A DNA stretch of 64,000 bases from Bythopirellula polymerisocia (lineage in GTDB: Bacteria; Planctomycetota; Planctomycetia; Pirellulales; Lacipirellulaceae). How positions within the stretch are numbered: the first letter of the stretch is position 1; each line of letters begins with the position of its first letter. Where the stretch lies: positions 682,001 to 746,000 of the forward strand of contig NZ_SJPS01000003.1 in assembly GCF_007860015.1 (NCBI RefSeq), written 5' to 3'. This document shows, in pieces, positions 44,917-53,289 of the stretch. A model generated the notes under the pieces. The model had not been told where the DNA came from. It worked only from the letters and a program-made list of their open reading frames with translations, and did not search any database. Made by a program: the position numbers and the translations under genes.

Positions 44917-46176
44917 ATGAAGAAGCTGTTGCTAATTTTGGTAGTAGTTGCCCTGTTGGGGGGGCTGCTTACGGCTGCCTGGTGGCCAATGTCGAGATAT
45001 TTGGCCGAGCGAAGTCGTCCCCAATGGCGGACTGCGAAGGTTTCTCGCGGCAAAATTGTTGCCGACGTTAAGTCAACAGGGACTGTAAAGCCAGTCTTGA
45101 CGGTTTCTATTGGATCCTTTGTTTCAGGACCAATCACCGAATTGCACGCTAATTTCAATCAAATCGTGAAGAAAGGGGATCTGCTCGCACGCATCGATCC
45201 TCGTCTCTATCAGGCGAATGTTGATCGCGATCGTGCCGTGCTTGCTTCACGCAAGGCGGATGTAGATCGAGTCTCGGCCCTCCTCCTCCAGGCAACGCGC
45301 AACGAACAACGAGCCATTGCCCTGCGGAAAGGCGATGAGGATTTTATCTCGGCAAAGGAGATGGACGCCTTTCATTTCGATCGGCTATCTCTGGCCGCAC
45401 AACTTAAATTGGCTGAGGCAGCGGTCGAACAAGCCCAGGGGGGATTAGAGACGTCGCTGGCAAATCTGGAATACACTCGTATTGTCTCACCGGTAGATGG
45501 TATGGTGATCGACCGATTGATCGATGAAGGACAAACCCTGGCGGCCCAGTTTACGACGCCGGAATTATTCAAAGTCGCACCTGAGATGGATCGAAAGATG
45601 CATATCTTCGCGTCGGTGGACGAAGCTGATATCGGGCTTATCATCCAGGCTCAGACCAAGGGACTCCCGGTTGAATTCACTGTCGATGCCTATCCTGACG
45701 AAACTTTCTACGGCGAGATCGAGCAAATTCGCAAAAACTCGACGACGGTTGAAAATGTCGTGACTTATCCTGTTGTAGTTGCCACCAAGAACCCCGACTT
45801 GAAGCTGTTTCCTGGCATGACCGCCAGCCTTTCGTTCCAAGTGGATGAACGCTCAGACGTGTTGCGAATCCCTAACTCTGCACTTCGTTTTTATCCGTTG
45901 GCGGAACATGTCCGCGCTGAGGATCGTGATCTCTTGTTGGGCGATACTGATAAAGAATCGGAAGAGGATGCCGAAAGAGAAATCAACAATGATGAAGAAA
46001 AGACCAAGAATAAGAAACGCCTCCGCCATGTATGGGTCGAAAATGGCAATTTCTTGAAAGCCGTCGAGATCGAAACTGGAATAACCGACTTGAAATACAG
46101 TGAATCTCTGTCGGGGGATCTCACAGACGGTCAGAAGCTCGTCATTGGTCTCAAGACGGCCGGTGCTTCGGATTAG
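44917..46176 (+). CDS. MacA/HlyD-like periplasmic adaptor protein
   Basis: The 419-residue product has an N-terminal membrane anchor (LLLILVVVALLGGLLTAAWW), a lipoyl-like domain (VKSTGTVKPVLTVSIGSFVS and VKKGDLLARIDPRLYQANVD), a helical hairpin (about 90-190), and beta-barrel and membrane-proximal domains. The region near 355-385 is rich in acidic and basic residues (KESEEDAEREINNDEEKTKN), an unusual charged insertion. It is followed after 23 bases by the permease; the probable TolC and ATPase partners lie at 53290-56012 on the other strand. ATG 44917 is preferred over TTG 44827. Confidence 0.88.
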   Translation: MKKLLLILVVVALLGGLLTAAWWPMSRYLAERSRPQWRTAKVSRGKIVADVKSTGTVKPVLTVSIGSFVSGPITELHANFNQIVKKGDLLARIDPRLYQANVDRDRAVLASRKADVDRVSALLLQATRNEQRAIALRKGDEDFISAKEMDAFHFDRLSLAAQLKLAEAAVEQAQGGLETSLANLEYTRIVSPVDGMVIDRLIDEGQTLAAQFTTPELFKVAPEMDRKMHIFASVDEADIGLIIQAQTKGLPVEFTVDAYPDETFYGEIEQIRKNSTTVENVVTYPVVVATKNPDLKLFPGMTASLSFQVDERSDVLRIPNSALRFYPLAEHVRAEDRDLLLGDTDKESEEDAEREINNDEEKTKNKKRLRHVWVENGNFLKAVEIETGITDLKYSESLSGDLTDGQKLVIGLKTAGASD

Positions 46177-46199
46177 ACTTGGTGATTTGAGCACATTGA

Positions 46200-47444
46200 A
46201 TGTTTAATCTCTTCACGACGATACGGATTGCCCTGCGAGCCTTGGCAAAGAACAAAATGCGTGCTGGGCTCACGGTCCTCGGTGTCGTAATCGGCATTGC
46301 AGCCGTGACCACCATGGTGTCAGTCGGACAGAGCGCCGGCGAATTGGTGCAGCGGCAGTTTGAAGCACTCGGCACCAACGTTTTGCTCGTTTTCCCTGGT
46401 TCCCGAAGGCGGGAAGGCGTACAACAGTCTGGCAGCCCAACGCTCACCGCCGCAGACGCTCAGGCGATCGCTCAAGAATGTCCTGCCGTGTTGGCGGCAA
46501 GCCCCGTCGTGTGGTCAGGTGGGCAAGTGATCTTCGGCAACGTCAATTGGAGCCCCAATGAGATGATTGGCGTGGGCACAGACTATCTTACAGTCCGCAA
46601 TTGGCAGTTGCGCGTGGGCGACTTCTTCACAGAACGCGAAATCAGTTCTGCCGAAAAGGTGTGTGTGATTGGTCACACCTTGCTTGCCAAGCTTTTTCAG
46701 ACCTCTAATCCGTTGGGGCAAACAATACGGGTTAAGAATATTCCCTTTCGAGTGATCGGTGTCCTTGAGGCCAAAGGGGCAAATATGGTGGGACAAGATC
46801 AGGACAACATCTTACTGATGCCCTACACGACAGCGCGAAAAAGGCTTCAAGGCTCGAATTTCAACACCGTCAATGCGATCATGATTTCGGCCAAGAGTCT
46901 TGAGCTTATGTCCCAGGCAGAATACGAAGTTGCCCAAATACTCTTTGAGCGGCATCGCATCCGCCCTGATGAGGACCCCGATTTCCAAATTCGTAACACG
47001 ACGGAAATTGCCAACGTGCTAGGCACCATTACAGGCACGATGACGCTACTGCTCTCGGCGATTGCCGCGATATCACTGTTGGTAGGGGGCGTGGGAGTCA
47101 TGAATATCATGCTCGTATCAGTGACAGAACGGACCCGAGAAATCGGCATCCGTATGGCCGTCGGTGCGCGAGGTAAAGACATCATGCGTCAATTCCTCGT
47201 CGAGGCGGTGCTACTCTCTTCCTTGGGGGGGCTGGTGGGGGTCAGCTTAGGTATCTCGGCCTCTGTCGGAATTACCATGGCAATCAACTCGATCTCAAGT
47301 GGTTCCGATTGGCCGGTAGTTGTGTCATTCCGAGCGGCAGTGATCGCTATGCTGTTTGCCGCAGCAGTTGGAATCTTCTTCGGCTACTACCCCGCTCGAC
47401 GTGCCAGTCGGCTCGATCCGATTGAAGCGCTTCGCTACGAGTAG
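46200..47444 (+). CDS. MacB-like ABC transporter permease
   Basis: The 414-residue product has the MacB layout: an N-terminal membrane helix (AGLTVLGVVIGIAAVTTMVS), a large periplasmic domain (about 45-260) and three C-terminal membrane helices of the FtsX family (LLLSAIAAISLLVGGVGVMN; EAVLLSSLGGLVGVSLGISA; VSFRAAVIAMLFAAAVGIFF). It lacks the nucleotide-binding domain, which would be supplied by a separate protein, probably the one at 55260-56012. It follows the adaptor gene closely. Confidence 0.9.
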   Translation: MFNLFTTIRIALRALAKNKMRAGLTVLGVVIGIAAVTTMVSVGQSAGELVQRQFEALGTNVLLVFPGSRRREGVQQSGSPTLTAADAQAIAQECPAVLAASPVVWSGGQVIFGNVNWSPNEMIGVGTDYLTVRNWQLRVGDFFTEREISSAEKVCVIGHTLLAKLFQTSNPLGQTIRVKNIPFRVIGVLEAKGANMVGQDQDNILLMPYTTARKRLQGSNFNTVNAIMISAKSLELMSQAEYEVAQILFERHRIRPDEDPDFQIRNTTEIANVLGTITGTMTLLLSAIAAISLLVGGVGVMNIMLVSVTERTREIGIRMAVGARGKDIMRQFLVEAVLLSSLGGLVGVSLGISASVGITMAINSISSGSDWPVVVSFRAAVIAMLFAAAVGIFFGYYPARRASRLDPIEALRYE

Positions 47445-47713
47445 GTGAGTGCAAATGCAATAGATAGTCATTGCAAACCTTCGATACCCTCGAACAAGAG
47501 AATTGCAAAGTCGAAGGCGAAACTGCGGCGATCTACGGCTAAAAGCTAATAGCTAACGGCTAACAGCTTTCACTTTGAGCCTGCATGATGGTGTTTACCC
47601 TAACGGATGAAAATTCGGTTGTAGCCGTAGTATGAACATTCCTCCATTCCCCAATTCCTCCTATTCCTTCTATTTCCGTAGGAGTTATTCGTACATAGGT
47701 TCAGTGCCTTTCC

Positions 47714-47748
47714 GAAACTAGCGCTCGCTTACGCTTCGGGTTAGTTTC
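47714..47748. repeat. Planctomycete-type palindromic repeat
   Basis: The outer arms GAAACTA (47714-47720) and TAGTTTC (47742-47748) are complementary and enclose GCGCTCGCTTACGCTTCGGG. I recall closely similar repeats (reverse strand CCCGAAGCGTAAGCGAG) as widespread in planctomycete intergenic regions. It lies 270 bases after the permease stop and marks probably native DNA left of the AT-rich element. Confidence 0.7.
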
Positions 47749-48239
47749 TTCGGCGCGCAGCTCGAGCGCGGAGGGTGGATTGGTTTGTGATTATTTGGCG
47801 GAACTTTTTTAAATATCAAAAAAACCCCCTGCTTTTCCACGGCAACAGTTCGCTTCAACTCGTTTGCAGATCAAGACTTACAGAGCAGCCGCGTTCCAAG
47901 TTCTAAGTGAGTTTTTGAAAAAGAACCTTAACATTCCACGAGGAATCCCAGCTGCTGTGAGCCAGGAGAATGGCAGATTGAGAAGCCGAAACTTATCAGG
48001 CGAGAGTGCGTCAGCAGCCAGTTCACTGCGCAGCGCCGAACGAACCGGTTGCTAACGCCACGCGGCTGATAAAGTGGCCCGCCTCTGGGAGTTGTGGCAG
48101 TTCAATTGTCAAAGAGCCCGCCTAGTAGTTGGCGAGCCTCATTGTATTAAAAGTAGTGGCCCCTGTTTTTCTTACTAAAACTACCGATTTTGGCTTCTCA
48201 AAAAAAATATAAAAAAAAGAAGAATCCAGTCTCTTTGAA

Positions 48240-49300
48240 TGGTTGTATGGGGGGTTTTATTGATGGAATGGGGCAAGATGAGGCCTAAGAAGAGAGATAA
48301 GCCAATGAAGATTTGGAGCTAATCTGAGGGCTAACAGCGGGGGCCTAGATCAGACCAGAAGATCGCCGACAATCGCCTAAGATATAGCAGTAAGAATATA
48401 GGCCTTTGGGGGGGGCCTTTCGATAATTGGCGGGGGAGTCAAAAAAATAAAAAAATATAATATTCCTCTATCTCTTTCTTCTTTCTGTTGTTGTTTTTGG
48501 GTTGAAGATTAATTAGGGGGGGATAAGAAGATTTGGGGCCTAAGAATCAAAGATGAGTTGAGCGGCTAAGATCAGAACTAATAGCGGGGCCTAAGATGAG
48601 GTCAGAGAAGATCGCCGACAAGCGGCAAGATATAGCAGTAAGAATATTAGGTCTTTGGGGGCCTTTCGCCGAGAATTGGCGGGGCAATCAAAAAAATAAA
48701 ATAAAATAATATAATATTCTTTGCCATTTATTCTCTCTCTTGTTTTGGTATTTGGTGGGGGGGGTGAAGATTAATTAGGGGGGAATAAGAAGATTTGGGG
48801 CCTAAGAATCAAAGATGAGTTGAGCGGCTAAGATTAGAACTAATAGTGGGGCCTAAGATGAGGTCAGAGAAGATCGCCGCAAGCGGCCCAATGATATCAA
48901 TGCCGAAATCGAGTCAATAAAGAATTCTTTAGCAGCTGGTTAGATTCTTAATCCCCCATCTAATATTTTTTTCTTTGTTATTATTCTTTTCCGGTTTTCG
49001 GGGCTAAGAATATATAGCAAGTAAGAATATAGGTCTTTGGGGGGCCTTTCCGAGAATCGGCGGGCAATCAAAAAAAATAAAAAAATAAAATCTATATTCT
49101 GGATTGAATTTCTTTCTTTGTTATATGGTTTTTGGACAAGATTAGAGAAGAGTTTAGGGCTAAGACTCAAAGATGAGTTGAGAGCTAATCTGAGAGCCAA
49201 CATCGGGGCTAAGATCAGACCAGAGAAGAGAGCCGACAAGATATAGCAATAAAAAAAGAATGTTATTAAATCCTTTCGGGGCGGTCAGAAAGAATAAAAA
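48240..49300. repeat. Degenerate tandem repeats, about 250-262 bases per unit
   Basis: Unit anchors recur: GAAGATTAATTAGG at 48504 and 48766 (262 bases apart); the run GATTTGGGGCCTAAGAATCA is also repeated there, followed by the same AAAGATGAGTTGAG stretch. Another anchor, CCTTTC followed by an AATNGGCGGG region and A-runs, occurs at 48416, 48662, 49045, 49272 and 49568. Copies at 48504-48760 and 48766-48890 are almost identical; the others are degenerate. The plus strand is very purine-rich. No open frame is conserved between copies. Confidence 0.8.
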
Positions 49301-49350
49301 AAATGATTACTTTGATTATTGTAGAGGGTTTTTTGGGGGTGATGTTTCGA

Positions 49351-49417
49351 GGGCATGATTGAGTCGAGTTTGGCCCGGGTTATTCCAGACCGCCGTTTTT
49401 TAAGCGTGTAAATAAAC
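49351..49417 (+). repeat. Direct repeat copy 1 (67 bases)
   Basis: It starts GGGCATGATTGAGTCG and includes ATTCCAGACCGCCGTTTTTT and TAAGC. It matches 50543-50608 with only a few differences and one extra base. The other copy lies just beyond the 3' end of the recombinase gene. Confidence 0.85.
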
Positions 49418-50248
49418 CAGAGCGGCCAATGGGCGATGTTTGTCTTTCGGAGTGGCCCCCATCCTGAATAGAATTTCTTGTTTGTCATATGGTTGTTTTG
49501 ATTTTTGAACAAGTTAGAGAAGAGTTTAGGGCCAATAATGTATAGCAAGATCAGAATATTATTTAGGCCTTTCGGGGGATTCGGCGAAAGAGTGTGAGAA
49601 GAAAGAATAAAAAAATAATTCTTAGAAGAATCAATAGATTGTGGAGGGATTCTTAGAGTGATATTTAAGATTTTTTAGATTATTGATGAGTCGCAAGACA
49701 ATAATCTTTCTGACTTGTCATACCAAATGCATCTTACCTAGTCCGGTTAGAGTGGCTATCCCTATGTGATATTACATTCACAAAGGAGAAAAAACCCACA
49801 AGATATCAATAATTTGGTGAACCCGTGGGATTGAGCAGTACTTGAGCAGCTAATACGATCTTTTTTTGCATCACATTTTCGGACCAGGACGTCAGCCACA
49901 TACCGTTGGATCAACTACCAACCCGTTGCCTGGAAAAACCCTTGCGGGAAAATCTTTACTGTCTTTCTTACTCACTTAGCCGCAAGAATATGCTTGGCGG
50001 CCCTTTTATATTCCGATCACTTTTTAAGGGAGAAAGAACCGGCACAACGTAACCCACAAGATTATACCCCAACATGGATTTATTTTTCTTGTTCATCATT
50101 ATATCTATGACCTCTAAGCCGACTTAAACTTTCTCATGACATTTTTTTATTGTTATATTTTTTTTGATGCCGTTTTTGGTGCCGCAATTAAATTGCAATC
50201 GCATCGCTAGAAACAACTGTTGAAATTTCTGGCAGTCTTTCCCAAAAA

Positions 50249-50400
50249 TAACAGTTGATAATTCCACTTAGGGGCGTTCTTTAAGAGTTTCCCCGAAAAG
50301 AACAGTTGATAATTCCCCAGAGAGGTCTTTGAGAGTTTGCCCGAAAAGAACAATAGATTCCCCCCCAAATCAACAATAGATAATTCCCCTAAGAAGTCTC
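50249..50400 (+). repeat. Short-period repeats of about 50 bases
   Basis: The motif AACAGTTGATAATTCC, or the variant AACAATAGAT(A)ATTCC, occurs at about 50250, 50301, 50349 and 50372, with CCCGAAAAGAA before it and a TCTTTGAGAGTTT stretch after it. A nearby AACAACTGTTGA (about 50209) is palindromic. The function is not known; the copies are too degenerate for a CRISPR array. Confidence 0.7.
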
Positions 50401-50542
50401 CTAAGAACTCTTCTAATAATCCCCCCCAATAATAAAAAAAAATTTCTATAACAGTAAGAATAAGAATCGGGTGAGAGAATATTATTTTTTTCTTTGTTAT
50501 ATCTTTTTTGAAAATGCCCTTTTAAAGAGTCGAGATTCCATC

Positions 50543-50608
50543 GGGCATGATTGAGTCGGGTTTAGCCCGGGTGATTCCAGACCGCCGTTTTTTAAGCCTG
50601 TAATAAAC
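50543..50608 (+). repeat. Direct repeat copy 2 (66 bases)
   Basis: The copy matches 49351-49417. It includes the small hairpin CGGGTTTAGCCCG, which is changed to CGAGTTTGGCCCG in copy 1. It lies 22 bases from the recombinase stop. It could be an end or internal recombination site of the element. Confidence 0.85.
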
Positions 50609-50630
50609 AATGCGGGGCAATTTTCCCCCA

Positions 50631-52007
50631 TCATTTTCCTTTTGCTATATCTAAAAAATTGTACCGCATTCCAAATTTTTCTTTCTGGCCATGTTGGTTT
50701 GAAATCATGCGAATAAGTTTTGGAATCTTGTTTCTGTTTATGGGTTTAAATCCTTTTTCTTTGCACCACTGCTTATATTTCTCGTCGAGTTCTCTTCTAA
50801 ATCCATTAAACCGCCCCTTCAATACCTCATCATAAAACACCACGAAGTTTTCTGCGGGCTGTTCTTCTTGCTTAACATGCTTCTTATGAGGTTTAGACTT
50901 AACTTGGAAGTGTAGCTTTTTGTTCTTCACGCGAATTCCCATCCATCCCGCATGGATTTTGTAATTACCTTGCTTCTTTAATTCGGGGTCAATGACTCCT
51001 GTTTTTCTGAATTGCTTGATGAGAACTCTTCCAAGAGACATTATGGGAAGAACATCTTTACCCTTGGATTTGCACCATTCTGAGTAGTCCAAATAGATAT
51101 CATGACTTTTGATTCTGGTATCATTAGTTGTCACCTCAATACATTCATCGAGATATTCTTGGACGTTATTCTTTGTTTGTTTTGGTAAGATTAAATCAAG
51201 TGGTTTCTTGGTATATTTATTTACAATTGCCATACTAACAGGCGAACCATCGCTCAGCTCAAAACCTTCTTCGTTCATTATGGCTACCACTTTTGTGGTC
51301 GAGACACCTTGCTGCTTCAACTCAGTAGCCCTCTCAATCGCCTCCTGACTCATAGTCTTTGTGCTTAGCTTGGCAGCTCTGGCACCATGTATGCGGGCAC
51401 TGAAACTCGTGCACACCGCGATGATATCATCTGATAACTCTTTTTCTTCACTCTCATTCAATTCCTTTTCTGTATATATGATTTTTATGCCATGATTTTT
51501 TGCCAGAAGTTCTATTATCTCGACTCCAAACCGAGCTAATCTGTCGCGAAATGTGAGAAGCAAAATTCCACCATCATGTTTGTGTTGCATTATCTGCTCT
51601 AACATGCGGATTAGCCCCGCTCTTTTGAACGATAATCCGGACCCTATGTCTGTAAAAACAGTGGGGGCTAATCCGTATTGGTTTTGACAATGGAGTTTTA
51701 ATCTTTCGACCTGCCGTGAAAGTGATGACTCTTCGTTCTTCTTAAAACCCTTTGCTTGCCCACCAGATGACACACGGCAATATAGGAGGATGGAAGGGTG
51801 TTCGCTTTCGACCTCCAGGCCTAAGAACTCTTCAACATCTTCGCGCTTAAATCGGCGATGACCGCCATTTCCCGAACGGTACGTGGGCAGCTGGTTTAGC
51901 GACCAACGCCGAACTGTGTTTGGATGCGCACCTGATAGCCGACAAACATCGCCCACAGATAGAAGTTGATGGGATGAGGCCCCGCAGATACCATTTTGAG
52001 TAGGCAT
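50631..52007 (-). CDS. IS607-like serine recombinase with a long C-terminal extension
   Basis: The 458-residue protein begins with a MerR-type helix-turn-helix (about 14-54: LLSVGDVCRLSGAHPNTVRR; GNGGHRRFKREDV) and a serine recombinase catalytic domain (about 72-210) with the nucleophile in YCRVSSGGQ and RDRLARFGVEIIELL. A further resolvase-type HTH may lie at 221-267 (GVSTTKVVAIMNEEGFELSD). Beyond it are two segments that resemble each other and the C-terminal domain of phage/viral D5-type primase-helicases: about 282-361 (YLDECIEV...YSEWCKSKGKDVLP...GWMGIRVK) and 386-455 (FYDEVLKG...YKQWCKEKGFKPIN). IS607 transposases are normally about 200 residues. AAGGAG lies six bases before ATG. No tnpB gene is present. 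Base composition is low in GC, unlike its neighbours. Confidence 0.87.
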   Translation of the reverse strand: MPTQNGICGASSHQLLSVGDVCRLSGAHPNTVRRWSLNQLPTYRSGNGGHRRFKREDVEEFLGLEVESEHPSILLYCRVSSGGQAKGFKKNEESSLSRQVERLKLHCQNQYGLAPTVFTDIGSGLSFKRAGLIRMLEQIMQHKHDGGILLLTFRDRLARFGVEIIELLAKNHGIKIIYTEKELNESEEKELSDDIIAVCTSFSARIHGARAAKLSTKTMSQEAIERATELKQQGVSTTKVVAIMNEEGFELSDGSPVSMAIVNKYTKKPLDLILPKQTKNNVQEYLDECIEVTTNDTRIKSHDIYLDYSEWCKSKGKDVLPIMSLGRVLIKQFRKTGVIDPELKKQGNYKIHAGWMGIRVKNKKLHFQVKSKPHKKHVKQEEQPAENFVVFYDEVLKGRFNGFRRELDEKYKQWCKEKGFKPINRNKIPKLIRMISNQHGQKEKFGMRYNFLDIAKGK

Positions 52008-52039
52008 TTCTAGCTCCTTGGTTAGCTAGTGATTGCTTA

Positions 52040-52074
52040 GAGGCCCCGTTGTGTTAGTCGCACAGCGGGGTCTC
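52040..52074. terminator. Strong 14-bp hairpin, possible terminator or leader structure
   Basis: Arms 52040-52053 and 52061-52074 pair over 14 bp with two G-U-type pairs and a 7-base loop; on the plus strand the stem is followed by GTTTTGTT. This would be a plus-strand terminator. On the minus strand it lies in the leader of the recombinase gene, 33 bases upstream of its start, where it could affect expression. Its direction of action is inferred. Confidence 0.6.
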
Positions 52075-52233
52075 GTTTTGTTAATGCCTTAATATAGCAA
52101 GAATCAATGATTATATCTATTCGTAAGGCTTAAGAATTAGCCTAGAAAAATAGAGAGCATAGTAGCTTTTAGTTATATTTTTTTAAGCTGCCCAATTTCT
52201 ACAGAAAAGTTGAGAGTTGAGGGGGATAAGGAA

Positions 52234-52993
52234 GAAAACGGGACAGGTCTAATATTGACAAAATAGGCTTCCATGTTATTTTCCATTCATGCCCCGAACT
52301 GCTCGTATTACTCCTGGTGGTATGGTGTTTCATGTGCTCAACCGTGGTGTGGGACGTATGCGATTGTTCAAGAAGGATCGCGATTATGAAGCGTTTGAGG
52401 AAATTATCGCGAAGACCCTCCTCACCTGCCCCATGCGAATTTGCTCCTATTGTTTGATGCCTAATCATTGGCATTTGGTGTTATGGCCAGAAGCAAGCGA
52501 CGACCTGGCGGTCTTCATGCAAAAACTTACCATCACCCATGTCCGTAACTTGCAAGAGCACCATCGTCGTGTGGGAATGGGGCACGTCTACCAAGGGCGT
52601 TACAAATCTTTTCCTGTGGAAGCAGATGACCACTACTACCAGTTGGTCCGTTATGTCGAACGTAATGCTCTGCGTGCCAAGTTGGTCACGACCGCTGACG
52701 CGTGGCGCTGGTCGAGTCTCTGGAGACGCGAACATGGCACAGCCGAGGAGCGAAGGCTCTTGAGCAGTTGGCCGCTGCCGCGCTCACGAGGTTGGCTTGA
52801 TTTTGTGAACGAGCCACAGACCGATGCCGAATTGAAAGCTATTCGCCGGGCGATCAGTCGTGGCCAACCCTTCGGGAACGACCACTGGATTCACCAAACG
52901 GCGAAGCAACTCGGCTTGGAGTCCACGATGAGGCGTCGTGGTCGCCCCAGTAAAATGGAGCAGGCTATCAGAAATTAGACCTGTCCCGTTTTC
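52234..52993 (+). mobile_element. RAYT transposase element with perfect 19-bp inverted repeats
   Basis: The sequence GAAAACGGGACAGGTCTAA (52234-52252) and its exact reverse complement (52975-52993) surround the transposase gene. The gene's stop codon lies inside the right repeat. Outside the repeats the similarity continues weakly (GGAAGA). No clear target-site duplication is visible. Such an arrangement is common for REP-associated transposases, which act on terminal palindromes; the left part here lies in the AT-rich island. Confidence 0.85.
52289..52978 (+). CDS. REP-associated tyrosine (IS200-like) transposase
   Basis: This 229-residue Y1 HUH enzyme has the start MPRTARITPGGMVFHVLNRG, typical of the RAYT family. 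The metal-binding HUH is in MPNHWHLVLWP, and the catalytic Tyr is probably in YYQLVRYVERNALRAKLV. GRYKSFPVEADDHY and WRWSSLWR are also usual. GC content is high, like the chromosome and unlike the recombinase island, which suggests a separate arrival. It probably moves or maintains the inverted repeats around it. Confidence 0.92.
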   Translation: MPRTARITPGGMVFHVLNRGVGRMRLFKKDRDYEAFEEIIAKTLLTCPMRICSYCLMPNHWHLVLWPEASDDLAVFMQKLTITHVRNLQEHHRRVGMGHVYQGRYKSFPVEADDHYYQLVRYVERNALRAKLVTTADAWRWSSLWRREHGTAEERRLLSSWPLPRSRGWLDFVNEPQTDAELKAIRRAISRGQPFGNDHWIHQTAKQLGLESTMRRRGRPSKMEQAIRN

Positions 52994-53289
52994 TCTTCCC
53001 GGATGGAAATCGATACCACTCGGCTGCGTGAAGAGCAGGATCGAATCACTTACGCGATCTGCTAGGAACCTAGGATGTTCACAATCAATCCCAATCCAGA
53101 ATAGGGGATTGGGCCACCAGTGTGGGAAGTGCTTTCCAAACCGCTAGGTTAAGGGCCGAAAAGGACATGCATTATTCGGAGTCTTTCAACAACACCCGTT
53201 TCTACGATCCCTGCAGGGGAAATTCAAAGGGGTCGGGCGTCATTTTTAGAAAAGACTCCCGAGCCCTCAACCGCTATCATTCAGCCGCT
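52994..53289. other. 296-base gap, no gene found
   Basis: I see no supportable gene. Short frames on the plus strand lack ribosome sites and homology I can recall. The composition is chromosome-like. This stretch separates the RAYT element from the 3' end of the TolC-like gene. Confidence 0.5.

Larger units (their letters stand above)
47445..50630. other. 3.2-kb non-coding, AT-rich, repeat-filled region
   Basis: No coding sequence can be supported in 3186 bases. The first part (to about 48170) has nearly normal composition. It then changes to AT-rich DNA with a strong purine bias on the plus strand and many A- and T-runs. Within it are roughly 250-262-base tandem units (about 48240-49300), a 66-base direct repeat pair, and 50-base repeats near 50250-50400. 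The serine recombinase at 50631-52007 adjoins it. Together these look like one integrated element. Its left boundary is not determined; a change in composition near 48170-48200 is the best estimate. Confidence 0.7.

Noticed and set aside
47864..48055. 63-residue open frame (plus strand)
   Set aside because: No family similarity, no ribosome site, and it is in the repeat-flanked non-coding stretch; probably chance.
49285..49548. 87-residue minus-strand frame in the AT-rich island
   Set aside because: Low-complexity composition, overlaps the direct repeat, and the frame is not conserved in the second repeat copy.
50249..50400. CRISPR-like array
   Set aside because: Copies are degenerate, spacing is uneven (about 51, 48 and 23 bases), and no cas genes are nearby.
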